DNA of 64,000 nt from the NCBI RefSeq assembly GCF_009389715.1, contig NC_052404.1:9742480-9806479 (forward strand). Direction: 5' to 3'. Source of the DNA: Phoenix dactylifera. Taxonomy: Eukaryota; Streptophyta; Magnoliopsida; Arecales; Arecaceae. Positions 11,001-22,216 of the stretch are shown one piece after another. Positions within the stretch are counted from its first letter, which is position 1. Each line of letters begins with the position of its first letter. Made by a program: the position numbers and the translations under genes. Below the pieces are notes generated by a model. That model saw nothing but the letters and a program-made list of their open reading frames with translations. It was not told where the DNA came from and did not search any database.

Positions 11001-11184
11001 ATTCGAGGTTGGTGGTGGACGTGTTGGTAGAGAAGCCTTCCTTCAGCCGGAGAAGGGCGGAGCTCTGGTCCGGGAGGCATTGGGCCACGGAAGAAAACTT
11101 AACGGCGGAGAAAGCTGAGGATAGTATAAGGAGAAGGATTAGGCACAAGGATGGCCGTGGGACGGAGAGGGTGGTGAAGTCCAT
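8017..11184 (-). CDS. Receptor-like protein with leucine-rich repeats (Cf/Ve type RLP)
   Basis: Single-exon gene for 1055 residues. A signal peptide (about 1-36, ending SSAFSAVKFSSVAQ) leads into a plant LRR N-cap with the paired cysteines GTDCCDHWEGVTC. About thirty extracellular LRRs follow, with LSxN and GxIP consensus and many N-glycosylation sites. A non-LRR island carries SVTVSVKGLEMTLVKILTIF, a signature of this RLP class; a last block of four LRRs and a CGSPLSKQC cap come next. One membrane span lies at about 1016-1042, and the cytosolic tail is only about 13 residues with no kinase. Family members sit in the plasma membrane and signal with SOBIR1/BAK1-type kinases in defence or development; the ligand here is unknown. 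The frame is intact and the length is usual. A TRIM and Tat LTR lie just downstream. The start codon is the first in-frame ATG before the signal peptide. Confidence 0.95.
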   Translation of the reverse strand: MDFTTLSVPRPSLCLILLLILSSAFSAVKFSSVAQCLPDQSSALLRLKEGFSTNTSTTNLESWKSGTDCCDHWEGVTCDPASSGRVTALDLSSRNISGRIDPILFNLTSLTSLNLAYNPFNQSLQSPAFNKLANLTHLNLSNVGLYGQIPSGISRLTKLVSLDLSTFFFDEGPSTSLKLRDPDLRTLITNLSNLRELYLDGINISSDGSEWCTAVSDSTPGLQALSLAYCSLSGPIHSSLSRLRSLSKLRLDQNRLNSSVPEFFGNFSSLGVLSLSACGLTGLFPARILQLRNLALLDVSGNTDLSGNLPGFPEDSTLESLVLSNTNFSGTLPGSIGNLKSLTELQLSGCRFSGAIPYSFSNLTQLVHLDLSFNNLSGELPSMVRWRSISDVVLKNNRLSGSITSSLGDRVLRNLTVIDLTNNSHSGEIPVWLFSLPSLQNLLLSQNQFSGHLQEFSDPSSTLSNVDLSNNELQGPIPKSVFRLSGLKILNLASNNFSGTVVLDLLRNLRNLSILDLSNNRLSVIDGDDNSSWASFPNISTLRLVSCNLNRLPGFLRYQVGVGTLDLSMNSIGDSIPQWIWSIGNYSYNYLNLSFNMFTSVEGPPPDVSDISSMILDLQANMLRGPIPLPPQNTIVLDYSNNSFASSIPSNFSAYLSFTVFLSLSSNRLTGEIPPSICNASYLQVLDLSDNSFNGSIPSCLVEGSNGLGILNLRGNRFQGALPQNFDENCTLRTINLNGNQLSGQLPTSLARCRMLEVLDLGNNSMVDSFPYWLGEISTLRVLVLRSNEFYGHVGPPAENNGSNGTFEMLQIFDLSSNNFSGRLPPECFKNLKAMMGGSDFNRSTVDYRYLQFGQSPYYQNSVTVSVKGLEMTLVKILTIFTSIDVSRNRFEGGIPGEIGELNSLVVLNMSHNALTGEIPPHLGDLLQLESLDLSSNDLSGGIPQQLTSLTFLSSLNLSYNNLSGTIPNSTQFSTFANASFIGNEGLCGSPLSKQCSSPSTDPSSSSNHGASGAQIWSYFGSIMIGLGFGVGFAVVMLFTAWRVGRWWHEHPVDR

Positions 11185-11458
11185 GACCGTGACGGAGACT
11201 GGAAGAATGGAAGGAAGAGGGAGGAGAGGGATGGTGGAAGTTTTGGGAGGAGCATACTGGGACCGTGGACGTCAACGCACAGGCTATTCCGCCGAGAAGA
11301 AAATGATGATCCAGTTCGAGAGGACATAGCTAACCTACCTATCAAAACCAACGTAACGAGGAAAGTTCTGCTAACTTCCAAGTTTATAGACTTGACCGTG
11401 AAATTTATCACTAGAACAGCTGCACCCGGTATCTGCAGGATGCAAAAGGCTATAGTGG

Positions 11459-11521
11459 TGGGCCCTCAATTGGGCTGGATCTATTGATTCGGCCCATTTC
11501 CAGCTTTGTCCGCCTAGGGTT
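11459..11521 (+). promoter_or_regulatory. Site II and telo-box promoter elements upstream of bL36m
   Basis: Three site II motifs (TGGGCC at 11459-11464, TGGGCT at 11471-11476, GGCCCA at 11491-11496) are followed by a telo-box (TAGGGTT at 11515-11521). This combination is typical of plant promoters for ribosomal-protein and mitochondrial translation genes. The cluster lies 275 bp from the divergent RLP start and about 3 kb upstream of the bL36m start codon, which fits a gene with a long 5'-UTR intron. Confidence 0.65.
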
Positions 11522-11529
11522 ACCGCACC

Positions 11530-11636
11530 GATCGCCCTGCCCACGAGTACGGTAATCAGCGACAACCGCCGGCTCATCTCCATCCACGAAACGCTTTCCT
11601 GCTCTGGCATCCGCGTCTTCCACCACTCGATCTATG
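11530..11636 (+). other. Probable non-coding first exon of bL36m
   Basis: A GC-richer stretch after the telo-box ends at a strong donor, ATG|GTAATTCTC (intron begins 11637). The following 2.8 kb is AT-rich, without a credible gene, and ends at an AACAG acceptor (14446) two bases before the bL36m start codon. The exon start is not fixed by the sequence; transcript data would be needed. Confidence 0.5.
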
Positions 11637-14446
11637 GTAATTCTCATTTCCCTGTTCTATATTTTTTCTCATAAATGTGTTTAATTCGTCTGTGATTTGA
11701 TCGGATCTAGGGCTTAGGTTTTGTCTCTCCCCCATACCCCGCGGTCTGCTGTTTTTTTTTCCGTCTTTAACTTTATTGGCACGTATTATGTTTCCCACAA
11801 GTATCTGTTGATCTTGGCTTGCCGCTTGATCCATCTTTGAGTAAAAGATGGTTAAATATATTAGGTTTGTGGTTCATTTGATTAGCCCTATATCTTGGTG
11901 CTCTCTCTTTTTTTTTTTTTAATTCTCTTTTCCTCTATCTGTACAGATATTTTTGTTAGATTTGAATTCTTAGTTTGTTGATCTCGGTAGATTTACGTAT
12001 GAATACCGGCCGATCTAGCGTTTCAGACACTTAAGAGACCATAGATTTTTTTAAAAAAGTTTTTTTTCTAGATTAGAAATTGTGGATCGTGCTCATTTAT
12101 TTGATATCTGTCGATCAATTTATGATCATAAGCTTTAACGTTATTATATTTTGGGTAGTTGGGTACTTTTATTATCTAGTCTCAAATCATACAAAGTTCA
12201 TGTAATTTGGAAAAAAAAGGACAGATCATTTATGATTTGTTCTTATAATGCTCATATATTATAAATCAGTGATTTTATCTGTTTTTGATGATTATGGTGA
12301 TGTTGGTATCATTTGTTGTTCTTGCCCATTCCATCTTATGAACTGAATATTCATAATTTCGGCACTTCACGTATGGCCATCTAAATTTCTTTCCTTGCTG
12401 GTTATTATCAGTATTGATCTGTAAGATCGTAAGTTGTAGATAATGATAATCTCATTCATGTCCATTAGATCTCTCACTTTACATTACCATTCTCTTCTGG
12501 GTATGCTTTTTTCTGATTAGTTTTGTGCATTCATCATTTCTGTTACACACTAGTTTTTGGCTTTCTCTCTCTGGGGTGTCTGTCGGGGGGTGCATCTGTG
12601 CATGAGTGTTTGTGTCGGAAAGTTATAGTTCTGGTGCTGCAATCTGTCATCACTGTTTGCTGGATTTGTTGCTTATGATCTCATTAATACTATGATTATT
12701 TTCTCATTCCGTTCATATCATCGCATATGTTTTAATCCTTTAAGGAAACAGATTGTGATTTTCGACTTGAAAGACATTTACACTGCATAATTGCCTTCCT
12801 TAGGTTTATAATCTTGTAGCCTAGGGTTTAAAATTATGGCCTTTCTTTATAAGCATCTGTTTTCTTTTTCCTCCTGTTTCATTCACATCACACCTAAGGA
12901 CATGGATTTGATAGTAAGCATGTTGTTTATTGGTTTCTCATGCATTTAGGGAATTATTGTTATAATGATAATAACATTACATATTCATGGTCATTCTTAT
13001 TATGTGTGGTTAATGAAAATTTATTGCCTATTCATTCAGCATGTATTTTAGATAGCCTTTTCTTCTGTTGTAAAATTACTTGTGCGGCTAATTGTGTATT
13101 ATTGATGTGTTATTGTCATAGGCTCGCCATCACACTAAATTATCCATATGGAGTTACTTTTTGGCAATTTTGATTGTTAAGAACTTGTGTTTATGCTTGT
13201 CTACCTTATGATTGTACTTCATATCATTTATCTGTTATGCAAACCATACAGAGGAAAAGCTAAAATGAATGCACAAAACAATTGTTTGCAATTTGAATGA
13301 ATGTCTTAGGTGGATGAAGACAAATAATGACCATTGAGAGAGCATAAGAATTAGATAAGGTGAATAAATTCTGGTCCACTTTTAATGATGTTTCAGTGTC
13401 TTGACTTTTTAATGCAAGTACCTCTGACCACTGTAATTCACTTTTGAAAGCGAAAGTCTCATATTATTTGATAAGAAGTTGTAACCACAAACACTATTAG
13501 AAATTTGACGTCCTTCAAATCAAGATTAAAATGAAAAATCATGATCTAATGCTCAGGAAATGGAATTGCTTATAGCTTGAATTTGCAAGCATAAATGACC
13601 TGTTTTAAGAGTAGGCTGTTTTTTGAAAAGCCAGCTGTCCATCCGTATAATGACTACAAATGTTGATTAGATATATCTTGAAGATATGAGGAAAGGTTTG
13701 CCTTGGAAAGCTTTCTTAAACAATATTAAAAGTTAAAAAACAGAAGGTGTCCATTTAGTCACATCAATGGAACCACATGAAAGATGTTAAGAGTCTTGAG
13801 ATTTGAAACTTCAGTAAATACCTTGATTTCATAATTGACTTAAAGTGAACTTATACAAAATCACATTCTTTCAAGAACAGACAAGTATCAAATTCTTTTG
13901 TATCCTTTTTCCTGTGCTGGCATATGCTTTCATCGAATATTTGCATTTTTGACTGCTTTTTTTTCTCATAGAAGTGTGATTTCATTTCTCTTTTTCTTGA
14001 TGTTGTTTTGTATGTTGACAATTTTCATTGTAGTTGGGACCTTTATTTGCTATTTTTCTATTTTATGGTTTATTTATCTTCGTTGATTTTGAGGGCGAAT
14101 AAAATCCTTCATTGAGGAGGGAGATAAAAATAACTGTTGAAGTCTTAGTAGTTGGATAGAGGTTAATTTGGACTATTAAAATCACTCAGTTATTAAGAAA
14201 AGTTGTATAATTTAAAAGAAAGGCCTAAGGGGTTTGCAAATTGTTGCATCAATATTTCATTTTCTTTTAAAGCTGATCTTTTATTTACTCCCTGATATTG
14301 AACAGCCATTTGGACTATTAAAATCACTCAGTTATTAAGAAACGTTGCATAATTTAAAAGAAAGGCCTAAGGGGTTTGCACATTGTTGCATCAATATTCC
14401 ATTTTCTTTTAAAGCTGAGTTTTATTTACTCTCTGATATTGAACAG
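11637..14446 (+). other. Putative 5'-UTR intron of bL36m, 2.8 kb, no gene seen
   Basis: T-rich plant-intron-like DNA with GTAATT at the start and a polypyrimidine-poor but plausible TTGAACAG end. The few open frames (for example 12940-13173 and 13898-14086) are short, low in coding character and match nothing I recognise. The last 284 bp is a tandem duplication, listed separately. Confidence 0.45.
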
Positions 14447-14450
14447 CCAT
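14166..14450 (+). repeat. 142-bp tandem duplication covering an intron 3' end
   Basis: Two copies of about 142 bp (14166-14307 and 14308-14450) start ATTTGGACTATTAAAATCAC and end TGATATTGAACAGCCAT. They differ at a handful of positions. The second copy supplies the acceptor and the ATG of bL36m; the first supplies a second, identical AACAG|CCAT acceptor context. Confidence 0.92.
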
Positions 14451-15859
14451 GAAGGTGAGGTCATCAGTGAAGAAACTCTGTGAGTTTTGTAGGACAGTGA
14501 AGCGTCGTGGGAGAGTCTATGTATTATGCACTGCCAATCCCAAGCATAAGCAGCGTCAAGGCATATCAACATTTGCTTATGAGGGTCCACTGCCTCCTGT
14601 GTATGTATATTAGTTCCAGTTCTCTTATTTTTGTCTTTTTATAATATTATCCTATGCTTTACTTGCACATTTCTTTTCAAAAAAGAAAAATTAGTTTGTT
14701 GGTGTTTAGTTATATTCTGCATGATAAAAGCTTAGTACCAAATAAAAGAGGGAGATGCAATACAAAGGTGCCTAACATACTGCTCACTGAGTTACCATTT
14801 TTAAGCTTCTATCAAATTCTTTAATTATATCACCAATGGCACTTTTATTAAAATAACATTGAGATGTTCATTGACCAGGTTAATATAATTTCTAAATCAA
14901 GATTTTTCTTGAAATAGTTATTTCATTTGTGAGTTTGTGACTAACAATTTGCTCCACCTGTCATTAGATTTGATAACAAACTAGTAGGGGTTTGGCATAC
15001 TCGCACCAACAAAATTGGGTGGGTAGAGAGAGATGCATTGTACTGGCAAGCATGGACATCATGTTGTGAAAACAATTTAGTTAATCTCGAGTGTTCTAAG
15101 TACCAGACTAACTAGCATTGAAAATCTTGATTGCAGATGTTCAGATGTTCTCTTTTCTTTAGGAGTACATCCAAATGGGGCCTCCAACTGATGCTAAGCC
15201 TGTATTTTAGCGACATGCAACTAAGGGCAAGCATATTCCTTTTTTGCATATCGCCTGGCAAGCCAGAAGGTATCAATACTTAATGGGGACCAGACTATGG
15301 TCCCAATTAGAAGTAAAAACTCGAGGGGCTCTTGTAATAAGTTGCCTCTATGAGGTTGCCCATATGGATGACAGACTTTCACGAGGCAATTTGGAATAAG
15401 TGACAAGTTTGTTGTACATATTTACATAGATCATGGCATCATCATACATTTCACTAGCTATTCAGGAGGCAAGTAGGGGTTGGCTTCTATATTTGTAGAT
15501 TGCCTGTTGATGTAACCAGAATGCGAGCTTTATCCTTTTCAATTATTATCTTTCAATAGTTTGATTCAGGATCTAAAGGATATCTCTAGAAGGATTGCCC
15601 ATACAGGAGTTCGTGATCCATCAGTTATTATTGTGGCTAAAAACTTCCGCTCATATCATTCTTACATTTTAAACTAATGCAATCTCTTTTTTGCCACAAT
15701 ATTTTGCTCATTTTTCATTGTCTGGTGTTGTGGGTCCTCCACTAGTCCTTATTTCGTGTTGGTTGCAGGTCTTCGGATGTTACCTCTAAGCAGGAAACAT
15801 CAGCTACCAACAGTTGGCCCATAGGGCTGGCATCCCTTCTGAAAAAACAGGACAGTTGA
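14449..15859 (+). CDS. Mitochondrial large-subunit ribosomal protein bL36m
   Basis: Two coding exons, 14449-14600 and 15769-15859, joined by a GTATGT...GCAG intron, give 80 residues and a stop. The first 38 residues match bacterial-type L36: [14 protein letters not shown] start, basic [13 protein letters not shown], then NPKHKQRQG. The zinc ligands C11, C14, C27 and H33 are all present. The C-terminal half (ending [11 protein letters not shown]) is the plant mitochondrial extension, which also ends in a GLASLL motif in dicot homologues as I recall them. The protein binds 23S-type rRNA in the large mitoribosomal subunit. The exon 1/2 junction restores frame precisely (a split GTG codon). No cleavable presequence is obvious, as is common for this tiny protein. 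The promoter carries site II and telo-box motifs, suiting growth-linked expression. Confidence 0.93.
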
Positions 15860-18143
15860 GCTCAAGATGTATGTTGATCAGGCTACGTTTGGATCACTAA
15901 GGCATCTGCAATGTCATCACAGTCTAGTTCAATGCTTTTGCACCACATTTTCATTAGCTAGTTCTGTTACTATTTTCAGATCTTGTATTTTTATCTGACG
16001 AATATTGTGCAGACTGAGGCATTATCTAAACATGCTTGCTGGTATTCAATCCTTCCTGTCAGGAATAATAGTGTGGTTCTTTGCAGTTCTCAGAGCTTAA
16101 TTATCATCTCATTTAAATTCCAGCAAGAATTAGAGGTGTGGTTCAAATCTTGCAGAACTCTCGCTGGTATATCATTCTCAATGGGTTCCATCGTTGTGAC
16201 TGCTTTAGGACTGGAATGTTACTGTTGCTAGTTTGGTCCCTAGTGGCTGCCTGGAGGTCAAAATTTTTTTACAGGCTTGCAATCAAAGAGAGGTGCTTGA
16301 TGTCAAGGTTCATATCTTAAATTCTTAATTTATTTTACAATTTTTTTGTGCAAAGTCCTAGTTGATCTGTCTAGCAAAAGCACTCTATTTGAAAATAATT
16401 TAACTGTGTGAGCAAGTGGAGGTTGGTTGCTAGTGATGACGGTGCACTGTATCGGCCCTACCAATATGTTCCCAATGTATCATACTGTACCAGTATCGGA
16501 CCATGATATCGGACATACCAACATGGTATAAAGATGTAGAATCTACTATTGAGATTGCGACTGTTGCTAGTAACTGTGTATGTTTTGAAATCGGGATATT
16601 ATTTTATTCTATTATCTTTCAGCCATGGATCTTTTTTGAAAGTTACCCTAGCCCTGAAGCTTGGTTTGTATTGTATCAACTATGCTGCTTCCTATACTCA
16701 TTTGTTTATAATTTACTCTTTAATGATTGTAGTGAGCAAGGGTAGAGGTAAATTATATTACACCCAATAATATGAAAAACTTATGCTTATCTTTGAGGTT
16801 TATATTTATCTAATACTTTAATCTATAACTTAACAAAATGTTAGTCAAACTGTTAATTTTTAATGAGATCTAAGTGCCATATCAGATTTTTTTTCCTAAA
16901 ATTTTCAAATTAATTTTACAATTTTTTTTTAAGATTTACGTTTATTACACTTACGCTCAATATTTTGTAAAATCTATAGTTTCATCTAGTTAAATCGATA
17001 ACATTAGTGAAACTATTTATCTATTGTAAAAAATCAAAATTACCCTAATAAGAAGTAAGGCTCCTCTTTTCCTTTTTCGGCTCTCCGTTCTTTTCAAAGT
17101 CTTCCGTCTTTATGAGTTTTCTTCTCTTGGAGATTGAGTAGTTAGGGTTTTTTTCTCGTTTTGCCCCTCTCCTCCCACCATGAGCGTCCCTTCTCAATAA
17201 GAGACTAACGACAAGCTTTCTTCCTAACCAGTATCCGATGACAAGCATCCTTAATTTTCAATCAGTATTTGGCAACGAACGTTCTTCTTGATCAGATTTT
17301 GTTCTTGCTTTCCAGCCTACCATGTCACGGAGATTGGGAATGTTGTCGTTGTGAATTAAAATTCTTATGTCTATATATAGAATTATGATAGCTTTGGCAA
17401 CCTATCATCAAAAGGATCCAAATTAGTACGTGTGAGAGAACTCCTTTTTGGAATATGCACTAGTTGCGGTTCAATGGCCTGGCTTCGGCCATGAAAAGGC
17501 TGTCTCAAGCGATAAAACTCTTGATACTAATTTTCTACAGCAGAAAATTTTAGAGGCATCCACTTGTCTGAGAGAGCTAGATTGTTTTTTTTCTTAGCAT
17601 ATAGCTTTTTTTTAATGATTCATCAAGATCAAGCTCTAAACCTATGGCGCCTCATGGCTTCTCCTTAGGTCGATGTTATATCACTTTAGGCTAGTTTGGT
17701 CATTTTATAATTTTTTTTTCTAATATGGTATTTAGGTCTCATTTAAATTAACGATTTGGCTAATATTTTGTTAGGTTAAAGTATTGAATAAAAATAAACC
17801 TCAGAAGGGCAAGTATAGATTTTTCAAATTATTGGATGTAAGTATAATTTAACCCTAATCTCAGAATTTTTTATATAATTTACTCATCACTCTGGGGCAA
17901 TTTTGTCTTTTTTACATGAGGTTTATGAGTCGCTTGAACTAAGTCATTCGAAAGTGTTGAATGCATAATAATAAAAACCAAGAGACTGAAATACATATGT
18001 GCGTGTGCGCATGTGTGTGTATGTGTATATATGTATATGTATATATATGTATATATATATATGTATGTATATATATATATATGTATGTATGTATATATAT
18101 ATATGTATATGTATATATATGTATGTATATATGTATGTATGTG

Positions 18144-18236
<93 letters not shown>

Positions 18237-18983
18237 GTATGTATATGTATGTATGTGTATATATATATATATATATATGTATGTATATGTATGTATATAT
18301 AAGTATAGCGGATCATGGTTCCTCTCTTGTCACTCATACAAGATGCCCCTTCACATTTGGGTGATGGTTTTATACCTAATTATTTTTTCAATGTAATCAA
18401 CCTTTTATTGGTTGGTTTCTCTATTTCCCAGTAATTACTTTGTTATTTTTTTTAATATTCTGTTCCTATTAGAAATTTTATTGATATTTTACTAAAGCAA
18501 ACTCTCTTAGTTGGCCTAATCTACTGATAGATCTAATCGATCTAATATGCCAATGATCCAATCAATCGCTCGTTTTAGTTTTTCAGGAAATAGTTTTTGG
18601 TGTACCCAACAGGTCTTAATAGAGTAGAATGCCAAAGGCTCTATTTTGACCAAAATTTTAACTTCCATGACATTGAGGTACCTATAAATTCCCTAAGACA
18701 ATTAAGTATGCAAATTCAATTATAGAAAATCACAAGTTTCATGATTTAGTGTTAATGGTATGATTTATTACCACTTAAGCCAAGAGATACAGAGTCTATT
18801 CTGAAAGGGGTTGACCTTCAAACTGGGCTTGTTACTCGGTACTATGGTTCCGTGAGCGCTAGTCTGATTTGCTTGGAGATCCGAGTTTTGTCCTACGTGG
18901 AGAGAGGTGGTTCTAAATCTACCTCGAGCATTTAAAATTGATCAGATCATGGCCATCCATCAGAATACCTTGTCAATTCTCAC
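15860..18983. other. Intergenic, no gene seen
   Basis: Three kilobases between bL36m and the FCF2 gene. It includes the likely 3' UTR of bL36m, a short stretch (about 16435-16520) rich in CGGTAC/GGTAC-like words that resembles the MITE-like element at 61255-61445, AT-rich DNA, and the microsatellite at 17994-18303. Open frames here are short and mostly repeat derived. Confidence 0.6.
17994..18303. repeat. Long TA/TG compound microsatellite
   Basis: About 310 bp of alternating purine-pyrimidine sequence: (GT)-rich at the left, interspersed TATG units, and an uninterrupted (TA)n core of roughly 85 bp at about 18138-18224. Reading frames across it (repeats of Tyr, Ile, Val, Cys) are artefacts. 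Confidence 0.97.
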
Positions 18984-19123
18984 TTGATTAAATCACGCTC
19001 ATCAAACGTTCCACCGAACCCGACATCTTCTCTCTCCTCTCCTCACCCTACCCCTTGTCTTCCGCCGCCTCGGCCCGTCTCCGTCCCTGCTCGTCGCCGG
19101 CCGCCTCCGCCGTCGCTGCCAAG

Positions 19124-19243
19124 GTACGTCCCCCACCTCTCTCTCTTTCTCTCTATCTGCCCCAGCACTTAAGCACCGTCGGCCGCACTCTGCCCTACAA
19201 CCTTTTTCCTTTTTTTTGATTCGTTTAACTTCGTATCGATCAG
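19124..19243 (+). other. Probable 5'-UTR intron of the FCF2 gene
   Basis: A CT-rich leader ends CCAAG|GTACGT (donor at 19124) and an acceptor TCGATCAG ends at 19243, one base before the start codon. The 120-bp segment between is T/C rich. Both sites fit plant consensus well; the 5' exon probably begins near 18990-19050. Confidence 0.6.
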
Positions 19244-19244
19244 G

Positions 19245-22216
19245 ATGCCAGAAGAAAATTCGTCGATTGGTCTTTCTTGGGCTCCAAAGGTGCCTCCTTT
19301 AACTAATGGAAACAAAAACAGCTCCGAGAAATCACGCGCTCCAGCGAAAGACTCTGTTTGGAGACCTGGCAATGAGCTCGTGGACGGATTGTTTGTTCCT
19401 CCCAGCGATCCGCGAAAGCTGAATAAATTGCTGAAGAAAAGTGTTAAAGACACTGCTGGCGGAAGCTGGTAAGCGGATGCCAAACTCTGCTAATCTTGTT
19501 CCATTAATTAGAGTTGTTGATGATTATTTGTGGCGTAGGTTTGATATGCCTGCTCCTACTATCACTCCGGAGCTAAAGAAAGATCTTGAGATTCTCAAGG
19601 TATGCTTTTTATACATAAACTCCTTTTTTTGAAAAAAAGAAAAAAATCATCAAAATCGTGGATTTCTTGATCGGTTCGTCTTTGAAAACCTACCATGGAT
19701 TTTGGGGCTTTCTGCGCCGTTCATGTTTCCAACCTTTTGGATGCATTAGATTTTTTTTTTCCTAATAAAAATCGAAACATCATGCTTTAAGTTTCTTGGG
19801 CTTGCAGAAGTTCTTGTAAAACATTTTTCAGCATGGATGAAAATTGGTTCATTATAAACTTTCCAAGCTTGTTCGATAAGTTCTCTGATTTTGTAGTGTG
19901 AATATGAGGCTTTCGGTGTTGTAGTAGGACAAGAGAGGGTTAAAGTGTGTAGTGGCTTATTTTCTTGTGGAAGTTTGAACAAATTATGATTGGGGAAGTC
20001 ATCTAAGTATCTTTCTGAAGTAGTAAAAGATAAACCATATAATTGAAGATGAAAAGGTTTGGAGTCTGTGCAAGTGGTTTTTTCCTATGTTAGCTGTACA
20101 AATTAATTGTGGATGGGTGTCATATTGTTCTCAAAAGAAGTTTTCTAGCTTGTTTGTGTCCTTTTTTTTAAATGTAGGAACTTTGTTAGGAGAAGCTTTG
20201 GTAGGGATTACTTCTGTAGGAGAAAGTGATGCTCTGGGATCTTGCTGAGACTATATTATCTTATGCTTCGTTTTGATTCTGACATATTTATGACATTGTT
20301 ACCTATATAAGGTTGAGCTGTTGTTACTGCCACCTGCACAACTCAAAAGTTGTTGATGGCTTGGAAGAATCCTTCACCTAGCAGGGATGGATAACGTAAC
20401 GTCCGATCAGTAATCATTAAGTGTGCTGAGAGATTTTGGAGAAATTGCAGTCTTTGATGTGATCGTCGGGGGTTTATAACATTTGCAGATATATAGCTAC
20501 ATTCCCCTCTTTTTGTAGGCTGGCTGTTGGACTGTCGTGATTTGGGCTGCTTGGGAGTTTCTTATCTATACAAGAACACCCCACTCCCCACACCCTTTTT
20601 TTTTCTGAAAAAAAAAGGAAGCCACCATATGGCATGTGCGCATGCACAGAAAAGAAAAAGAATGAGTTTTTACAATAGATCCTTTCTCCTGAGGCTGCTT
20701 CTGGATGTCTTAGAGCTTGATATGCAAACCTCTTATCTGGTCCATTAGATTATGATGCTAGGCAATTCCATTTATCTTATTCATCAGATTATGATGTTAA
20801 ACTCAGATAGGGTGTTGGTCACCCTAGACAATTTATGTTTACATTCTTGATTGTAGTTCCTGAGTTGTCATAGGATGTGCTTTTGCAACTATTAACTTGT
20901 TCGGGTCAGAAACCTTGAAGATTGGTGTTAGACGGCATGTTCTGATTCTGATTTAAGTACTAGGTTTTTTTTTTTTTTTTTGGTACATTGGCAGAAGCAA
21001 GGACTTTTATCATCTTATTCTAGTTGAAATATGTGAAAATGGTTCTGGGCTTTCTCATCGTGTGTAGTGAGAAGCTGGTTCACCCCCCCCAAAAAAAAAG
21101 TGAAAATATGATGTTCGAATTGGATATGTGCCTAGAAAGATATATGCTGTAGGAATGTGTAGTGCTTATTGTGCTTATAGTTTATTCATCCATAACATTG
21201 AAATTTGGTATTAGAGAACATTGTGTTTGAGTTTTTTACTCAAGATTTTTTTTTTTTAATGTTAGTCTGAGAATTATCAAGATACTGTACAGGGCTAATG
21301 CATGGGTTGGTTCTAATTACTTCACTCTATCTACGTTGGAGTTTTGACATTTTATTCATGCTGCAGCTGAGGAGTGCTATCGATCCAAAAAGGCACTTCA
21401 AAAGGGGAGAGAAATCGAAGGCCCTCCCGAAGTATTTTCAGGCAAGTTGCCTTACTTTTCTGCAGTTGTTTGAAAAGTATCTTCAGTCACCAATTTCATC
21501 TCATTTCAAATGATTAATATGTTTGGTCAAAATCTGTTAGGTGGGTACCATTATTGAACCTGCATCTGAGTTCTTCTCAGGCAGGCTGAAGAAGAAAGAG
21601 AGAAAGGCAACATTGGCGGATGAACTGCTATCTGATCATGCATTTAAGGCTTACAGGTGAGACAACATTCCCCATTAAACTTAGATTACAATCTAGAATT
21701 CCAAGTGGAAGTTTGCCTGCAGAATTCCATACCCAACCTTGGTGTAAAAGGTTTTGTGATTGCACATCCATGCCATTTGAAATATTGCAGCAGGATAGCA
21801 TGCCCAAAGCAGCCTGTTTTTTCATAGAGGTGAATTATCTCAAAGTTATATGAATGGAGTTGGCAATCATGGTGCTTGTCGTACCTACAGAGTCTCTGAC
21901 TCCAAATGCAATTTTACGATCATAGTAACTGAAAACGTTGTATCATATTCACTTTCCTATGGTAACTTTGTCCTGCTTTTTTTTATTGTTACAGCAGGGT
22001 ATTAGGCCAATAAACTCAGTAAATTTGCAAGTTATATGTTTTGGTGAAATATTATTTATTCTTCTGTTCATATGAGTGTATTTGATGTCTTGCAGAAAAC
22101 GTAAGGTCCAAGAAATTGAGGAGAAACGTCAACCTGGTGGTGTTGATAAGTGGAAGAATAAGGGCCGACAGACATGGAAACGTGCCAAGCAAAGAAGGGA
22201 AAAAGCTGGTCATTGA
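19245..22216 (+). CDS. FCF2-type rRNA-processing factor
   Basis: Five coding exons: 19245-19468, 19539-19599, 21367-21441, 21541-21656 and 22096-22216, total 597 nt, 198 residues. All junctions keep frame. From residue 75 the protein is an Fcf2 domain: WFDMPAPTITPELKKDL, IDPKRHFKRG, LPKYFQVGTIIEP, FFSGRLKKKERKATLADELL and a basic YRKRKVQEIEEKR tail ending in a Lys/Arg-rich nuclear-type segment. Yeast Fcf2 and human DNTTIP2 are nucleolar and needed for early 18S pre-rRNA cleavages (A0-A2) with the small-subunit processome; the same role is expected here. The first 70 residues are poorly conserved and carry VWRPGNELVDGLFVPP. Intron 3 (21442-21540) has a GC donor (CAG|GCAAGT) and TTAG acceptor; the other introns are GT-AG, one only 70 bp. 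Confidence 0.94.

Noticed and set aside
12940-14086. Small hydrophobic proteins in the region upstream of bL36m
   Set aside because: The DNA is T-rich intron-like; hydrophobic translations are expected from T-rich codons.
17939-18396. Several open frames of 110-130 codons on both strands, rich in Tyr, Ile, Val, Cys and His
   Set aside because: They are translations of the TA/TG microsatellite; the same pattern appears in every frame.
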